DNA of 64,000 nt from Mixta gaviniae. GTDB lineage: Bacteria; Pseudomonadota; Gammaproteobacteria; Enterobacterales; Enterobacteriaceae. The position numbers were made by a program, and so were the translations under genes. Position 1 is the first letter of the stretch. Every line of letters starts with the position of its first letter. The stretch covers positions 3,720,001 through 3,784,000 of the forward strand of contig NZ_CP026377.1 of assembly GCF_002953195.1 (NCBI RefSeq), given 5' to 3'. This document shows, piece after piece, positions 53,238 through 61,456 of the stretch. Below the pieces are notes generated by a model. That model was not told the DNA's origin. It made no database searches and saw nothing but the letters and a program-made list of their open reading frames with translations.

Positions 53238-54038
53238 TTACCAGAGTGCGCGCATGCGTTCGCGCACTAATGACGAGCTGCGGCGGTTCTCGCCGCGCAG
53301 GCGATGTTGCAGGCTGGGGTCGCCGTTGCGGGCATCTTCGATGGCGCGGATCAGCGCCTCCGTCACCTGCTGTTTCGCCTGATCGTCAGGCGCGTCAGGC
53401 CTGGCGATATTTAGCAGCTCATCCAGCAAGCCCAGCGTCTGGTAGTTTTTCACGTCATACGCCATCGGCGGCACCGTTGAGGCGAGCGCCATCAGAGCGT
53501 CGACGCTGCGCAGCGTAATGCGCGCCGCAGAGGCCTGGCCCATGGCGTGGATCACGACGCCGGGATCGTTAAAGGCGATCAGCCGGTTAGCCTGATAACC
53601 GTGCGCCAGAAACGCGCCGGACATCGCCTTGCCGACAATCAGCCCGACAATCGGGTGGCCGGCGAGACGCGCCTGCGCCCAGGCGGCGGCCGACGCAGCC
53701 AGCGCCTGATGGATGCCGAACGCTTCTTCGCGGCGGCCGTAGGCCTGGCTCGGCACATCGATCACCGCGACGATCGGACGTTTGCGTTCCGCCTGCGCGT
53801 CGGCGGCGATGGTTTCCTGCAGCACCTTCGCCAGCGTCCAGCCCTCCAGCAGGCCGACTTCGCCGTTGGCGGCGCGCGGGAAGTGGTTGTTTTCATCGGG
53901 TACCACGGCGATATAACGCACGTTTTCCCCATTCAGATCGGCGTCAGCCACCTGAACCGACGGGCACAGCCCCGCCAGGCGAGGCGCATTCTGGCTCAGC
54001 AGCGCCAGCCACGTTTCGCCACGACTGATTGAACTCAT
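53238..54038 (-). CDS. mdcE: Malonate decarboxylase gamma subunit MdcE
   Basis: A 266-residue crotonase-fold subunit that with MdcD decarboxylates malonyl-S-ACP to acetyl-S-ACP. It shows VIDVPSQAYGRREEAFGIHQALAASAAAWAQARLAGHPIVGLIVGKAMSGAFLAHGYQANRLIAF, the acyl-CoA binding loop of carboxyltransferase beta/alpha-like chains. The ATG overlaps the mdcD stop by 4 bases (ATGA), the standard coupling in this operon. Confidence 0.94.
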   Translation of the reverse strand: MSSISRGETWLALLSQNAPRLAGLCPSVQVADADLNGENVRYIAVVPDENNHFPRAANGEVGLLEGWTLAKVLQETIAADAQAERKRPIVAVIDVPSQAYGRREEAFGIHQALAASAAAWAQARLAGHPIVGLIVGKAMSGAFLAHGYQANRLIAFNDPGVVIHAMGQASAARITLRSVDALMALASTVPPMAYDVKNYQTLGLLDELLNIARPDAPDDQAKQQVTEALIRAIEDARNGDPSLQHRLRGENRRSSSLVRERMRALW

Positions 54039-54868
54039 AGCGAATCCTCCGCAAAAAATTGTTGGATCTGTTCACTGTCGACCTGCCGGCTGGTATCCAC
54101 CGCCTGCAGGCGCGCCAGCATGCGTGCGTAGTCGTCGGTACGATGCTGCGCGGGTACGCCGCGCGCCAGCGCCTCGTTGACCGCCTGTTTCACCGCGTGA
54201 ACGCCGTCATCCACCAGCACGTCCGCCAGGCCGCTGCGATAGCGCACTTCGCCGCCGGTGATGCTCCAGATAAAGGGCCGGTTGCGCGAGTCATACTCTT
54301 CAATGCCCGCCTCCTGCTCAATAACCTGCGGGCCGTTCAGGCCCAGACGCGCTTCACGGGTAACGATCAGCGAGCTGCAAAGCCCGGCGGCGATCGACAT
54401 GCCGCCGAAGCAGCCAACGGTACCGGCGATCACGCCGACCACCGGGGTGTAGCGCCGCAGGTCGACGATCGCGGCGTGGATATCGGCGATCGCCGCCAGC
54501 CCAAGGTTCGCTTCCTGTAAGCGCACGCCGCCGGTCTCGAGGCACAGCACCGCCTGGGTCGGCACGCCGCGACGGTGATCTTCCGCCGCCAGCTCCAGCG
54601 CGGCCGCCATTTTGGCGCCGGACACTTCGCCCATGCTGCCGCCCTGGAAGGTGCCTTCGATGGCGATAACCACCGTGGGCTTGCCGTCGATCGTGCCTTT
54701 CGCCACTACCATGCCGTCATCGGCCTGCGGCACGATGCCCTGCATCGGCAGCCACGGCGACATAACGCCGTCGAACGGGTCGAGCAGTTCGCGATAAGAT
54801 CCTTCATCCAGCAGCAGACGCGCGCGTTCACGCGCCCGCAGCTCAATAAAACTGCTGTCGTTACGCAT
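54035..54868 (-). CDS. mdcD: Malonate decarboxylase beta subunit MdcD
   Basis: A 277-residue carboxyltransferase-fold subunit, the catalytic partner of MdcE in decarboxylation of malonyl-S-ACP. Conserved regions are SFIELRARERARLLLDEGSYREL, GMVVAKGTIDGKPTVVIAIEGTFQGGSMGEVSGAKMAAAL, CLETGGVRLQEANLGLAAIADI and GTVGCFGGMSIAAGLCSSLIVT with the oxyanion-hole glycines. The ATG at 54868 (MRNDSSFIEL) lies 8 bases inside the end of mdcC and has a GGGG ribosome binding site; the longer frame start at 54910 is not used. Confidence 0.94.
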   Translation of the reverse strand: MRNDSSFIELRARERARLLLDEGSYRELLDPFDGVMSPWLPMQGIVPQADDGMVVAKGTIDGKPTVVIAIEGTFQGGSMGEVSGAKMAAALELAAEDHRRGVPTQAVLCLETGGVRLQEANLGLAAIADIHAAIVDLRRYTPVVGVIAGTVGCFGGMSIAAGLCSSLIVTREARLGLNGPQVIEQEAGIEEYDSRNRPFIWSITGGEVRYRSGLADVLVDDGVHAVKQAVNEALARGVPAQHRTDDYARMLARLQAVDTSRQVDSEQIQQFFAEDSL

Positions 54869-55160
54869 CGCTTGCCCCCTCAAAGACTTGTTCAATACGG
54901 ATCCGCGCAACGCCGGGCGTAGCGCCGAAATCGTGAATGGTCAGCTTGCCGGACGGCAGCCCGTTCAGCGTGCTGAGACGGTCAAACAGCGCGCGCCAGC
55001 GCGCTTCGAAATTCACTACCGAGGTGGTGATATCGACCTCAAGACGTTCGCCCTGATCGGCGACAAACAGGGCTTCCATATCGCCGGAGCCCACAACGCC
55101 AGCCAGCGCCTGCCCATGCAGGTTACGCGTGGCGGGGTAAGAAAGTGTGATTTGTTCCAT
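54861..55160 (-). CDS. mdcC: Malonate decarboxylase acyl carrier (delta) subunit MdcC
   Basis: A 99-residue acyl carrier subunit. Ser25 in AGVVGSGDMEAL is the site to which MdcG attaches the phosphoribosyl-dephospho-CoA arm that carries the acetyl/malonyl group, in place of 4'-phosphopantetheine. The C-terminal half (GLPSGKLTIHDFGATPGVARIRIEQ) is conserved. The ATG at 55160 with GAGG upstream gives the family's usual start MEQITLSYPATRN; a longer open frame upstream overlaps mdcB and is rejected. Its stop overlaps mdcD by 8 bases. Confidence 0.94.
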   Translation of the reverse strand: MEQITLSYPATRNLHGQALAGVVGSGDMEALFVADQGERLEVDITTSVVNFEARWRALFDRLSTLNGLPSGKLTIHDFGATPGVARIRIEQVFEGASDA

Positions 55161-55167
55161 AACATCC

Positions 55168-56028
55168 TCAATCTGTAGGTAAGCAAATACCATCGAGAAA
55201 CAGCGTGGCCGCCAGCAGATCCGCCGCGCCGCCCGGCGAGGCGTTTCTCCGCAGCATGTCGGCGTCAAGACGCGCCAGCGCCTGCTCCCCTTCCGGCGTG
55301 CCGCAGCCGCCCGCGCTCAGCACCTCGTGCGCCCCCTGACGCATCGCCTCCAGGCCAGCCAGCCCGGCGCGCGACAGCACGCAGGTGTCGCTCAGCGAGG
55401 TCATGATCGCCATCAGCGCATCAAGCCGCGCCTGCGTTTCCGGGGCGCCCGCTGCACGGCTGCGCCGCAGCTGCGGCAGCGCCAGACGGCGGATATGCGG
55501 AAATGCCTGCTGCGCCTCTTCGCGCGCTCCCGGCACGCGGTAGCGCTGCGTGGCGCGCAGCCCTTTGCTGAAGAGGCGCGGCGCGCGATCGTCCGGCAGC
55601 TGGGCCAGCGCGGCGGCGGTCTGACAGATCGCCTGCGCCGTGCTGTCGACATCGAGCATGGCGGCGGCGCTGACCAGCAGCCCCAGCGCCCAGATCGCGC
55701 CGCGATGGGTGTTGACGCCTTGGGTGGCCGCCATCATGCGCGCTTCGCCTTCGCGCCCCAGCTGCCCCACCTGCTGGCGCAGGGCGATATCCGCCGGGCG
55801 CCGCCAGCTGTTTAACGCCAGCGCGTAGAAGGTTGGCTGCAGGCTGCGCGCGGAGCGTTCCATCAGCGCCAGCGTCAGGTCGTGATGCGCCCCGCTGCCG
55901 CGGCTGTCTACCAGGCCCGGCTTCGGCGTCAGGCGCGCTTCATCGATCAGCGCGCCGCTGGCCCGCTCCGCCAGGCGCAGGGCCAGCGTTTCAGCGCGAT
56001 CGGTTGAGCGTTGCGGTTGCATCGCCAT
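55168..56028 (-). CDS. mdcB: Triphosphoribosyl-dephospho-CoA synthase MdcB
   Basis: A 286-residue CitG-family enzyme that makes 2'-(5''-triphosphoribosyl)-3'-dephospho-CoA from ATP and dephospho-CoA, the donor for the MdcC prosthetic group. Family motifs are DEARLTPKPGLVDSRGSGAHHDLTLALMERSA, GVNTHRGAIWALGLLVSAAAML, SLSDTCVLSRAGLAGLE and NASPGGAADLLAATLFLDG. Its ATG overlaps the mdcA stop by one base, and mdcC begins 7 bases after its own stop. Confidence 0.94.
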   Translation of the reverse strand: MAMQPQRSTDRAETLALRLAERASGALIDEARLTPKPGLVDSRGSGAHHDLTLALMERSARSLQPTFYALALNSWRRPADIALRQQVGQLGREGEARMMAATQGVNTHRGAIWALGLLVSAAAMLDVDSTAQAICQTAAALAQLPDDRAPRLFSKGLRATQRYRVPGAREEAQQAFPHIRRLALPQLRRSRAAGAPETQARLDALMAIMTSLSDTCVLSRAGLAGLEAMRQGAHEVLSAGGCGTPEGEQALARLDADMLRRNASPGGAADLLAATLFLDGICLPTD

Positions 56029-57683
56029 TACCAGCTCCGGAATTTAGCCGGCGGGTTGTAGAGACCGCCGGACCATTCCACCAGGTCGGCGACGCTGCCG
56101 GCGGCCAGCAGCGAACGGCTGGCTTCACTGCGGCGAATGCCTAAATCTTCCGGCCAGGCGATTTTGCCTTCGCGACGCAGCTGCTCTACGCGCTTCGCGT
56201 CAACGCCAAGGCCAATATCGGTAATGCCGGCTACCGCCGCTACCATCGCCCGGCGCTCTTCCATCGACTGTGCGCGATAGAGATAAGCGATGCCCTCTTC
56301 GGTCAGCACGTGGGTAACGTCATCGCCGTAGATCATCACCGGCGCCAGCGGCATGCCGGAGGCTTTACCCACCTCAATGGCATCGAGTTTTTCCACGAAG
56401 GTCGGCTTGCCGCCCGCCTGGAAGGTTTCCACCATCTGCACCACCAGCTTGCGGCCGCGCACCAGCGGATCGGGCTGGTCGATCATCGCCAGCCACGCCG
56501 GGGTGGCGTGACGGCGGCCGTGTGGATCGTGACCCATGTTCGGCGCGCCGCCGAAACCGGAGAGACGGCCGCGGGTGACGGTAGAGGAGTTGGCGTAGCC
56601 GTCGACCTGCAGCGTCGAGCCGATAAACATATCGACCGCATACTGGCCGGCGAGCTGGCAGAAGGCGCGGTTAGAACGCATCGAGCCGTCGGAGCCGGTA
56701 AAGAAGATGTCCGGGCGCGCGGCGATGTAGTTTTCCATCCCCAGTTCGCTGCCGAAGCTGTGGATACTCTCCACCCAGCCGCTTTCGATCGCGGGGATCA
56801 GCGTCGGATGGGGGTTCAGCGTCCAGTGACGGCAGATTTTGCCCTTCAGGCCGAGCTTCTCGCCGTAGGTCGGCAGCAGCAGCTCAATGGCGGCGGTGTT
56901 AAAGCCGATGCCGTGGTTCAGGGACTGTACCTGGTGTTCGGCGTAGATACCTTTGATGGCCATCATCGCCATCAGGATATGTTCCTGTTTGATCAGGCGT
57001 GGATCGCGGGTAAACAGCGGTTCGATAAAGAACGGCTGGTCGGCGACCACCACGTAATCGATCCAGGAGCCGGGGATATCGACGCGCGGCAGATCGTTTA
57101 CGTCATCCACCAGCTCGTTCACCTGGGCTATCACGATGCCGTTGCGGAACGCCGCGGCTTCCACCAGCGCCGGGGTATCTTCGGTGCTGGGACCGGTGTA
57201 GAGGTTACCCTGGCGGTCCGCTTTAAAGCCGGCGACCAGCGCCACGTTCGGCACCAGGTCGACATAGAGCCGGGCATAGAGTTCGATGTAGGTATGGATG
57301 GCGCCGATTTCCAGCTGGCCATCTTCCAGCAGCTGGGAAATGCGCAGGCTTTGCGTGCCGGAGAACGAAAAATCAAGTTTGCGGGCGATGCCCTTTTCGA
57401 AAATATCCAGATGTTCGCTGCGGCTGACGCTCGGCATAATCATATGCAGATCGTGTACCTTCTGCGGGTTGACCTCTGCCAGCATGCGCGACAGAAAATC
57501 GGCCTGTTTCTGGTTATTCCCCTCCAGCACTACGCGGTCGCCGGGGGCAATCAGTTTTTCCAGTACATTGGGTAAATCGTGGGTGGGCAGAACTTTGCCT
57601 GGAATAGCGAGTGATGCAATGCGTCGCTGTTTTTCAGTGCGACGGGTATCCCAGACGCGGCCTGATGATGATTCAGGCAACAT
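56028..57683 (-). CDS. mdcA: Malonate decarboxylase alpha subunit MdcA, acetyl-S-ACP:malonate ACP transferase
   Basis: A 551-residue CoA-transferase-fold subunit that swaps the acetyl group of acetyl-S-ACP for malonate, starting each turnover. Conserved blocks include LPTHDLPNVLEKLIAPGDRVVLEGNNQKQADFLSRML, HMIMPSVSRSEHLDIFEKGIARKLDFSFSGTQSLRISQLLE, PGSWIDYVVVADQPFFIEPLFTRDPR, and GSTLQVDGYANSSTVTRGRLSGFGGAPNMGHDPHGRRHATPAW. It is the first gene of the mdc operon. The ATG at 57683 follows a strong AGGAGG. A promoter and MdcR site should lie within the next 200 bases upstream. Confidence 0.95.
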   Translation of the reverse strand: MLPESSSGRVWDTRRTEKQRRIASLAIPGKVLPTHDLPNVLEKLIAPGDRVVLEGNNQKQADFLSRMLAEVNPQKVHDLHMIMPSVSRSEHLDIFEKGIARKLDFSFSGTQSLRISQLLEDGQLEIGAIHTYIELYARLYVDLVPNVALVAGFKADRQGNLYTGPSTEDTPALVEAAAFRNGIVIAQVNELVDDVNDLPRVDIPGSWIDYVVVADQPFFIEPLFTRDPRLIKQEHILMAMMAIKGIYAEHQVQSLNHGIGFNTAAIELLLPTYGEKLGLKGKICRHWTLNPHPTLIPAIESGWVESIHSFGSELGMENYIAARPDIFFTGSDGSMRSNRAFCQLAGQYAVDMFIGSTLQVDGYANSSTVTRGRLSGFGGAPNMGHDPHGRRHATPAWLAMIDQPDPLVRGRKLVVQMVETFQAGGKPTFVEKLDAIEVGKASGMPLAPVMIYGDDVTHVLTEEGIAYLYRAQSMEERRAMVAAVAGITDIGLGVDAKRVEQLRREGKIAWPEDLGIRRSEASRSLLAAGSVADLVEWSGGLYNPPAKFRSW

Positions 57684-57712
57684 GGCTAACCTCCTGGCTC
57701 ATTTATGATTTA

Positions 57713-57728
57713 TCTCAAATCGATGAGA
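57713..57728 (-). promoter_or_regulatory. Candidate MdcR operator upstream of mdcA
   Basis: The inverted repeat TCTCA-N6-TGAGA (57713-57717, 57724-57728) stands 30 bases before the mdcA start. LysR-type proteins bind dyads of similar size, though this one is nearer the start codon than usual for an activator. Confidence 0.35.
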
Positions 57729-58162
57729 AGAGTTTCTGCCTGTTGGCGGTGCGCATCAATTAAGCTGGCTGCAAAATTGTTAGCCTGAGAGTAATGGAAA
57801 TTTACCGCTGATGAGGTAGAGGTTATCTCCCGCGCCGCGCCGCCGCGCGCGCCGTTACGCTAAACCTCATCCCGGTCACAAAAGCGTGGTGAAGTGATTT
57901 AATCAGCCGAAGATAAAAAATGATCTGAGCCGGATTTCTCCTTTTTATTGCCAGACGCCGCGCACGCGCATTAATGGGAACCCGTCCGTTTTGCCGGTTT
58001 TAAACGCTGCCCTGGCGTCAGGTTAACAGAATAAAAAGCGTGATTACGGCGGCAGCGGAAAATAGGCTGTCAATTTTCCATGAAAAATAAATATAACGAT
58101 TGACCTTTTTCCCGTGTCGTTTAATTAGAGACAATTCTCACATTGGTCGTTGGGGGGCTGGC

Positions 58163-58168
58163 TATAAT
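58163..58168 (+). promoter_or_regulatory. Consensus -10 box for the response regulator gene
   Basis: A perfect TATAAT lies about 75 bases before the ATG at 58245. No good -35 is seen at 16-18 bases (CATTGG is closest), so an activator may be needed. Confidence 0.45.
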
Positions 58169-58244
58169 GCCCTGCGTTTTACCCCCTTATTGATTACGGC
58201 GCGATGACAGTCCGTCACGATTATTATTCTATTCAGGATCTATT

Positions 58245-58865
58245 ATGATTAGCAGCGTATTTATTGTCGACGATCATCCTTTTGTCTGCTCGGGCATTAA
58301 GGCCTATTTACGCGCCAACGGCTATGTTATCGCCGGCGTCGCGGCGGATGGCGCCTCGGTCATCGCCGATGTCGGCCTGCATCGCCCCGACGTGGTGATT
58401 ATGGATTTGAACATTCCCGGCCGCGACGGCATGCAAGTGATCGAGAGCCTTAAACGCATCAATATTCAGCAAAAAATCATTGTGCTAACCGCCTCAGACA
58501 GCGATTTTCATATGCATCGCTGTATGCTGCTGGGCGTTGAAGGCTATCTCTGCAAAAGCCATGATACCGCGCAGCTGCTACAGGCGATCCGCAGTATCGA
58601 TAAAGGCTTTAAATTCTATCCTAACAGCCACAGCGACGACGTTCCCACCATTCACCCGGAAAGCGAAAAGCTGATGTCGCTTTCCCGCCGCGAGCTAATG
58701 GTATTAAGAAAACTGGCGGAGGGGTATTCAAATAAAGATATCGCCCTGCAGCTGGCATTAAGTAATAAAACCATCAGCACCTGTAAAATTAAAATATTGC
58801 GCAAGCTGGGAATTAAAAGCGTGGTGGATATTAACGAAATCGCTAAAAGAAATTATCTGGTTTAA
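58245..58865 (+). CDS. EvgA/BvgA-like LuxR family response regulator
   Basis: A 206-residue NarL-family regulator. The receiver domain (1-120) has the acidic pocket Asp9-Asp10, phospho-acceptor Asp54 (VVIMDLNIPGRDG), LTAS and the conserved Lys in YLCKS. A GerE-type helix-turn-helix (about 145-206) reads LSRRELMVLRKLAEGYSNKDIALQLALSNKTISTCKIKILRKLG. The pattern is that of EvgA/BvgA/FimZ regulators, which act with hybrid sensor kinases. No sensor gene is adjacent, so the partner is elsewhere or absent. The start ATG at 58245 has AGGAT upstream. Confidence 0.9.
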   Translation: MISSVFIVDDHPFVCSGIKAYLRANGYVIAGVAADGASVIADVGLHRPDVVIMDLNIPGRDGMQVIESLKRINIQQKIIVLTASDSDFHMHRCMLLGVEGYLCKSHDTAQLLQAIRSIDKGFKFYPNSHSDDVPTIHPESEKLMSLSRRELMVLRKLAEGYSNKDIALQLALSNKTISTCKIKILRKLGIKSVVDINEIAKRNYLV

Positions 58866-58972
58866 GTTTTCCCGCGCCGCGCCCATGACGTTAAGCGCCA
58901 GTAAAAAACAGACGCCACGCCTTTATCCGGTGAGCGACAGCGGGCCGTTTATTTAACTGCCCCGCCCGTCGT

Positions 58973-59578
58973 TTAATGCTGATGAGAAAGCTGCTGCGCC
59001 ACGGGATGCCAGAAATCGGTTACCGCACCTTCGCCGCCCGTGATGGGATCAAACTGCGGCAGCGGCACACGTTTAATGTTCGCCAGCGCCTGCTCCATTT
59101 TGTCTTTATCATCGCGTAGCGTATCGGGCGTCATGCCTGCCGGATAGGCGCCGACGGTAAAGAAATCCTCGCTGGCCGCCACCTGCTGATGTCCGACGCC
59201 CGCCGGGATCAATACCGCATCGCCGACGCGCAGCGTCACCATGCGTCCGCTTTCGCCGCCAAACAGCACTTCCGCCCAGCCGGCGCCGACGCCCAGCAGT
59301 TCATGGGTGTTGGAGTGATAGTGCGTGTAAGGGAAAATCGGCGCACGCCAGCGGGCCGGCCACTGGTTGTCGTTAAAACGCTGTTCAAACCAGGCGGCGA
59401 TATCTTCAACGTCGTTCGGCACCACGCGCGGATAGATGATCAGCGGCAGCGGATTATTGGGCACGCCGTTAGAGGGCATGGCCAGCATCAGGTGCTGCGG
59501 GTTGCTGGAGGTTCCTGCAAACAGGGTGCCTGCCGCGAAGGACATCATAGCCATCAGAGGGCACGATGAGGAAAACAT
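58973..59578 (-). CDS. Cupin domain protein (YjlB-like)
   Basis: A 201-residue protein with one cupin core in which the metal ligands are visible: YTHYHSNTHELLGVGAGWAEVLFGG (motif 1 with two His and one Glu) and GDAVLIPAGVGHQQVAAS (motif 2 with His). The pattern is that of YjlB-type cupins, enzymatic role unknown. The N-terminus (MFSSSCPLMAMMSFAAGTLFAG) is hydrophobic and may be a signal peptide, unusual for this family. The ATG at 59578 has AGGAG upstream; the longer frame start at 59662 is not supported. Confidence 0.8.
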   Translation of the reverse strand: MFSSSCPLMAMMSFAAGTLFAGTSSNPQHLMLAMPSNGVPNNPLPLIIYPRVVPNDVEDIAAWFEQRFNDNQWPARWRAPIFPYTHYHSNTHELLGVGAGWAEVLFGGESGRMVTLRVGDAVLIPAGVGHQQVAASEDFFTVGAYPAGMTPDTLRDDKDKMEQALANIKRVPLPQFDPITGGEGAVTDFWHPVAQQLSHQH

Positions 59579-59939
59579 AACACGTCTCCTGTAAGTCGCA
59601 ATGTTAATTGATTTTGGCAAAAGTAAATAACTTTGCAACAGAAAGCATCTCTGCTGGCTCACATAAATGATTAATTTATAAGACTTAACTCAAATTTTTT
59701 CGCCCGGCGGGCAGACGCGCTAAAACCGCCCTTTTCTCTGCCTGAATATAGTCTCTCCGGCGCGCGTTAATGGTTTTTTTAACCATTCTGCGACGGAGGC
59801 CGCCGATGCCCTGGATGATCTTATTGCCGCCTTCAGGCTGCCGGGGATCGCCCTCTGTTATATCTTTGCCGCGATCAGTCATCCCGATGCTCTCCTGTTA
59901 CCTTTATTGCCGCGATCGGACGCCGGGGATCGCCCTCTG
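59579..59939. other. Intergenic region with tandem repeats between the cupin gene and the MocR regulator
   Basis: No gene is seen. It includes the cupin promoter (59600-59700, A+T rich), a hairpin AATGGTT (59769-59775) / AACCATT (59781-59787), and most of a 41-bp tandem repeat described separately. Confidence 0.5.
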
Positions 59940-59985
59940 CTACATCATTGCCGCTATCAGGCCGCCGAGGATCGCCGCCGCGGCC
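59784..59985. repeat. Tandem 41-bp repeats extending from the 3' end of the ydcR-like gene
   Basis: Successive units start near 59784, 59821, 59862, 59904 and 59945 with a period of about 41-42 bases. They share .ATTGCCGC.ATCAG.. then CCG.GGATCGCC and CTCTG.TA.. in variant form. The units at 59821 and 59904 are closest to each other. The last unit is the coding end of the ydcR-like gene (residues ILGGLIAAMM and stop), so the array seems to have grown outward from it. Confidence 0.7.
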
Positions 59986-61349
59986 TCCTGCGCGTCGTCC
60001 CACGGCCAGGCCGTGTTAAAGCGGAAATAGTTCTCATACTGCTGGCCCGAGGAAAACATACTGCCCGGTGCGATGCTGATATTGTGCTGCAGCGCGCGGT
60101 AGTAAAGCTGGGTGGCGTTGACCTGGCGCGGTAGCTCGATCCATAAAAAGTAGCCGCCGCGCGAATCGTTAATGCGGGCACCGTAGGGCAGATGGCGCTT
60201 CAGCGACTGGCGCGCCAGATTTTTCCGCTGCTCCAGCACCTGGCGCAGCTTGCGCAGGTGGCTGTCATAGCTGCGCGTGCCGAGATAGTTCGCCAGCGCC
60301 AGCTGCATCGGCGCGCTGGTGGAGAGCGTACTCATCAGCTGCAGATGCTGAATGCGCTGCGCGTGCCGCCCCGCCGCCACCCAGCCGACGCGAAACCCGG
60401 CCACCAGGCTTTTGGAAAATGAAGAGCAGTGCAGCACGCTGCCCTGGCGATCGAAGGCTTTTGCCGGCAGCGGCTTATCCGCGCCGAACCAGAGTTCGCT
60501 GTAAACGTCATCCTCAACCAGCGCCACCTGATGCGCCGCCAGCAGTTTCACCAGCGCCCGCTTCTTTTCCCGGCTGAGAGTAAAGCCCACCGGGTTTTGC
60601 TGGTTGGTCATCAGCCAGCACGCCTTTACCGGCCAGCGCTTCAGCGCCTGCGCCAGCTCATCCAGATCCATGCCGTGCTGCGGATCGGTGGCGATGGCTA
60701 CCGCCTTCAGCTTCAGACGCTCAATTGCCTGCAGCGCGCCGTAGAAGGTTGGGTTTTCCACTACCACCCAGTCGCCCGGCTCCGTGAGCGCCTGCAGGCT
60801 GAGGCTGAGCGCCTCCATCGCGCCGTTGGTGATCACTATCTCATCCGGCGAGACGGCGATCCCCTGCTGCGCATAACGGCGCGCCAGGGTTTTGCGCAGC
60901 GCCTCGTTGCCCGGCGGCAGATGGTTAATGGCGTCGCGCGGCGTCAGGCTATGGGAGACGTTGGTCAGAGCGCGCATCAGCTGGCGCTGGGGGAACAGCT
61001 CCGGGTCAGGAAAGGCGGAGCCGAAAGGCACAATCAGCGGATCGCGGCACGCCTGCAGCACTTCGAAAATAAACGCGTTGATATCGACGGTTTCCGCCAG
61101 CTGCACCTTTTGATGCGTCACCGGCTGGCTAAGGAATTCAGCGCGCGGCGCCACGTAGTAGCCGGACTGCGGCCGTGACACCAGCACGCCCTGGCTTTCC
61201 AGCACCTGATAGGCGTGCATCACGGTCATTAAACTCATGCCGCTCAGCCTGACCTGATCGCGCAGCGAGGGCAGCTTTTCGCCCGGCTGCCACACTTCGG
61301 CGTCGATTTGCGCCTGGATTTGCTCCACCAGCTGAAGGTACTTCGCCAT
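59940..61349 (-). CDS. ydcR: MocR-type PLP-dependent regulator YdcR-like
   Basis: A 469-residue fusion of a GntR winged helix (about 1-70: LVEQIQAQIDAEVWQPGEKLPSLRDQVRLSGMSLMTVMHAYQVLESQGVLVSRPQSGYYV) and a class I aminotransferase-like domain (about 100-469) with ITNGAMEALSLSLQAL, LVEDDVYSELWF and the PLP lysine motif SSFSKSLVAGFRVGWV. It matches E. coli YdcR (468 residues) along its length. MocR proteins use PLP as an effector to control neighbouring metabolic genes; no obvious target gene lies here. The start ATG at 61349 gives MAKYLQLVEQIQ. Its 3' end contributes to a tandem repeat array. Confidence 0.9.
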   Translation of the reverse strand: MAKYLQLVEQIQAQIDAEVWQPGEKLPSLRDQVRLSGMSLMTVMHAYQVLESQGVLVSRPQSGYYVAPRAEFLSQPVTHQKVQLAETVDINAFIFEVLQACRDPLIVPFGSAFPDPELFPQRQLMRALTNVSHSLTPRDAINHLPPGNEALRKTLARRYAQQGIAVSPDEIVITNGAMEALSLSLQALTEPGDWVVVENPTFYGALQAIERLKLKAVAIATDPQHGMDLDELAQALKRWPVKACWLMTNQQNPVGFTLSREKKRALVKLLAAHQVALVEDDVYSELWFGADKPLPAKAFDRQGSVLHCSSFSKSLVAGFRVGWVAAGRHAQRIQHLQLMSTLSTSAPMQLALANYLGTRSYDSHLRKLRQVLEQRKNLARQSLKRHLPYGARINDSRGGYFLWIELPRQVNATQLYYRALQHNISIAPGSMFSSGQQYENYFRFNTAWPWDDAQEAAAAILGGLIAAMM

Positions 61350-61456
61350 AAACGGTTACAGGTCCGCAGAAGAAAACTGGCGGCTATTATAGTTTTCCCG
61401 GCACCGGAGAGATATGGCCCCGCCCGGTTTATCCGCGGCGGGGCCGGAGGGCGGCG

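Larger units (their letters stand above)
57684..58244. other. Long divergent intergenic region between mdcA and the response regulator gene
   Basis: About 560 bases without a gene. The mdcA side carries an inverted repeat near its start. The middle has a G+C-rich patch (57830-57860). The right side is A+T rich and carries a TATAAT box for the response regulator. Confidence 0.5.

Noticed and set aside
54869..55268. Longer N-termini for mdcC and mdcD
   Set aside because: The extensions overlap the preceding genes out of frame, and the internal ATG codons have ribosome binding sites and give the standard N-termini.
56310..57575. 421-residue plus-strand open frame opposite mdcA
   Set aside because: Antisense shadow of mdcA; no motif and biased composition.
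59784..59985. CRISPR array
   Set aside because: About 41-bp units abut directly with no distinct spacers, and the last one is coding sequence.
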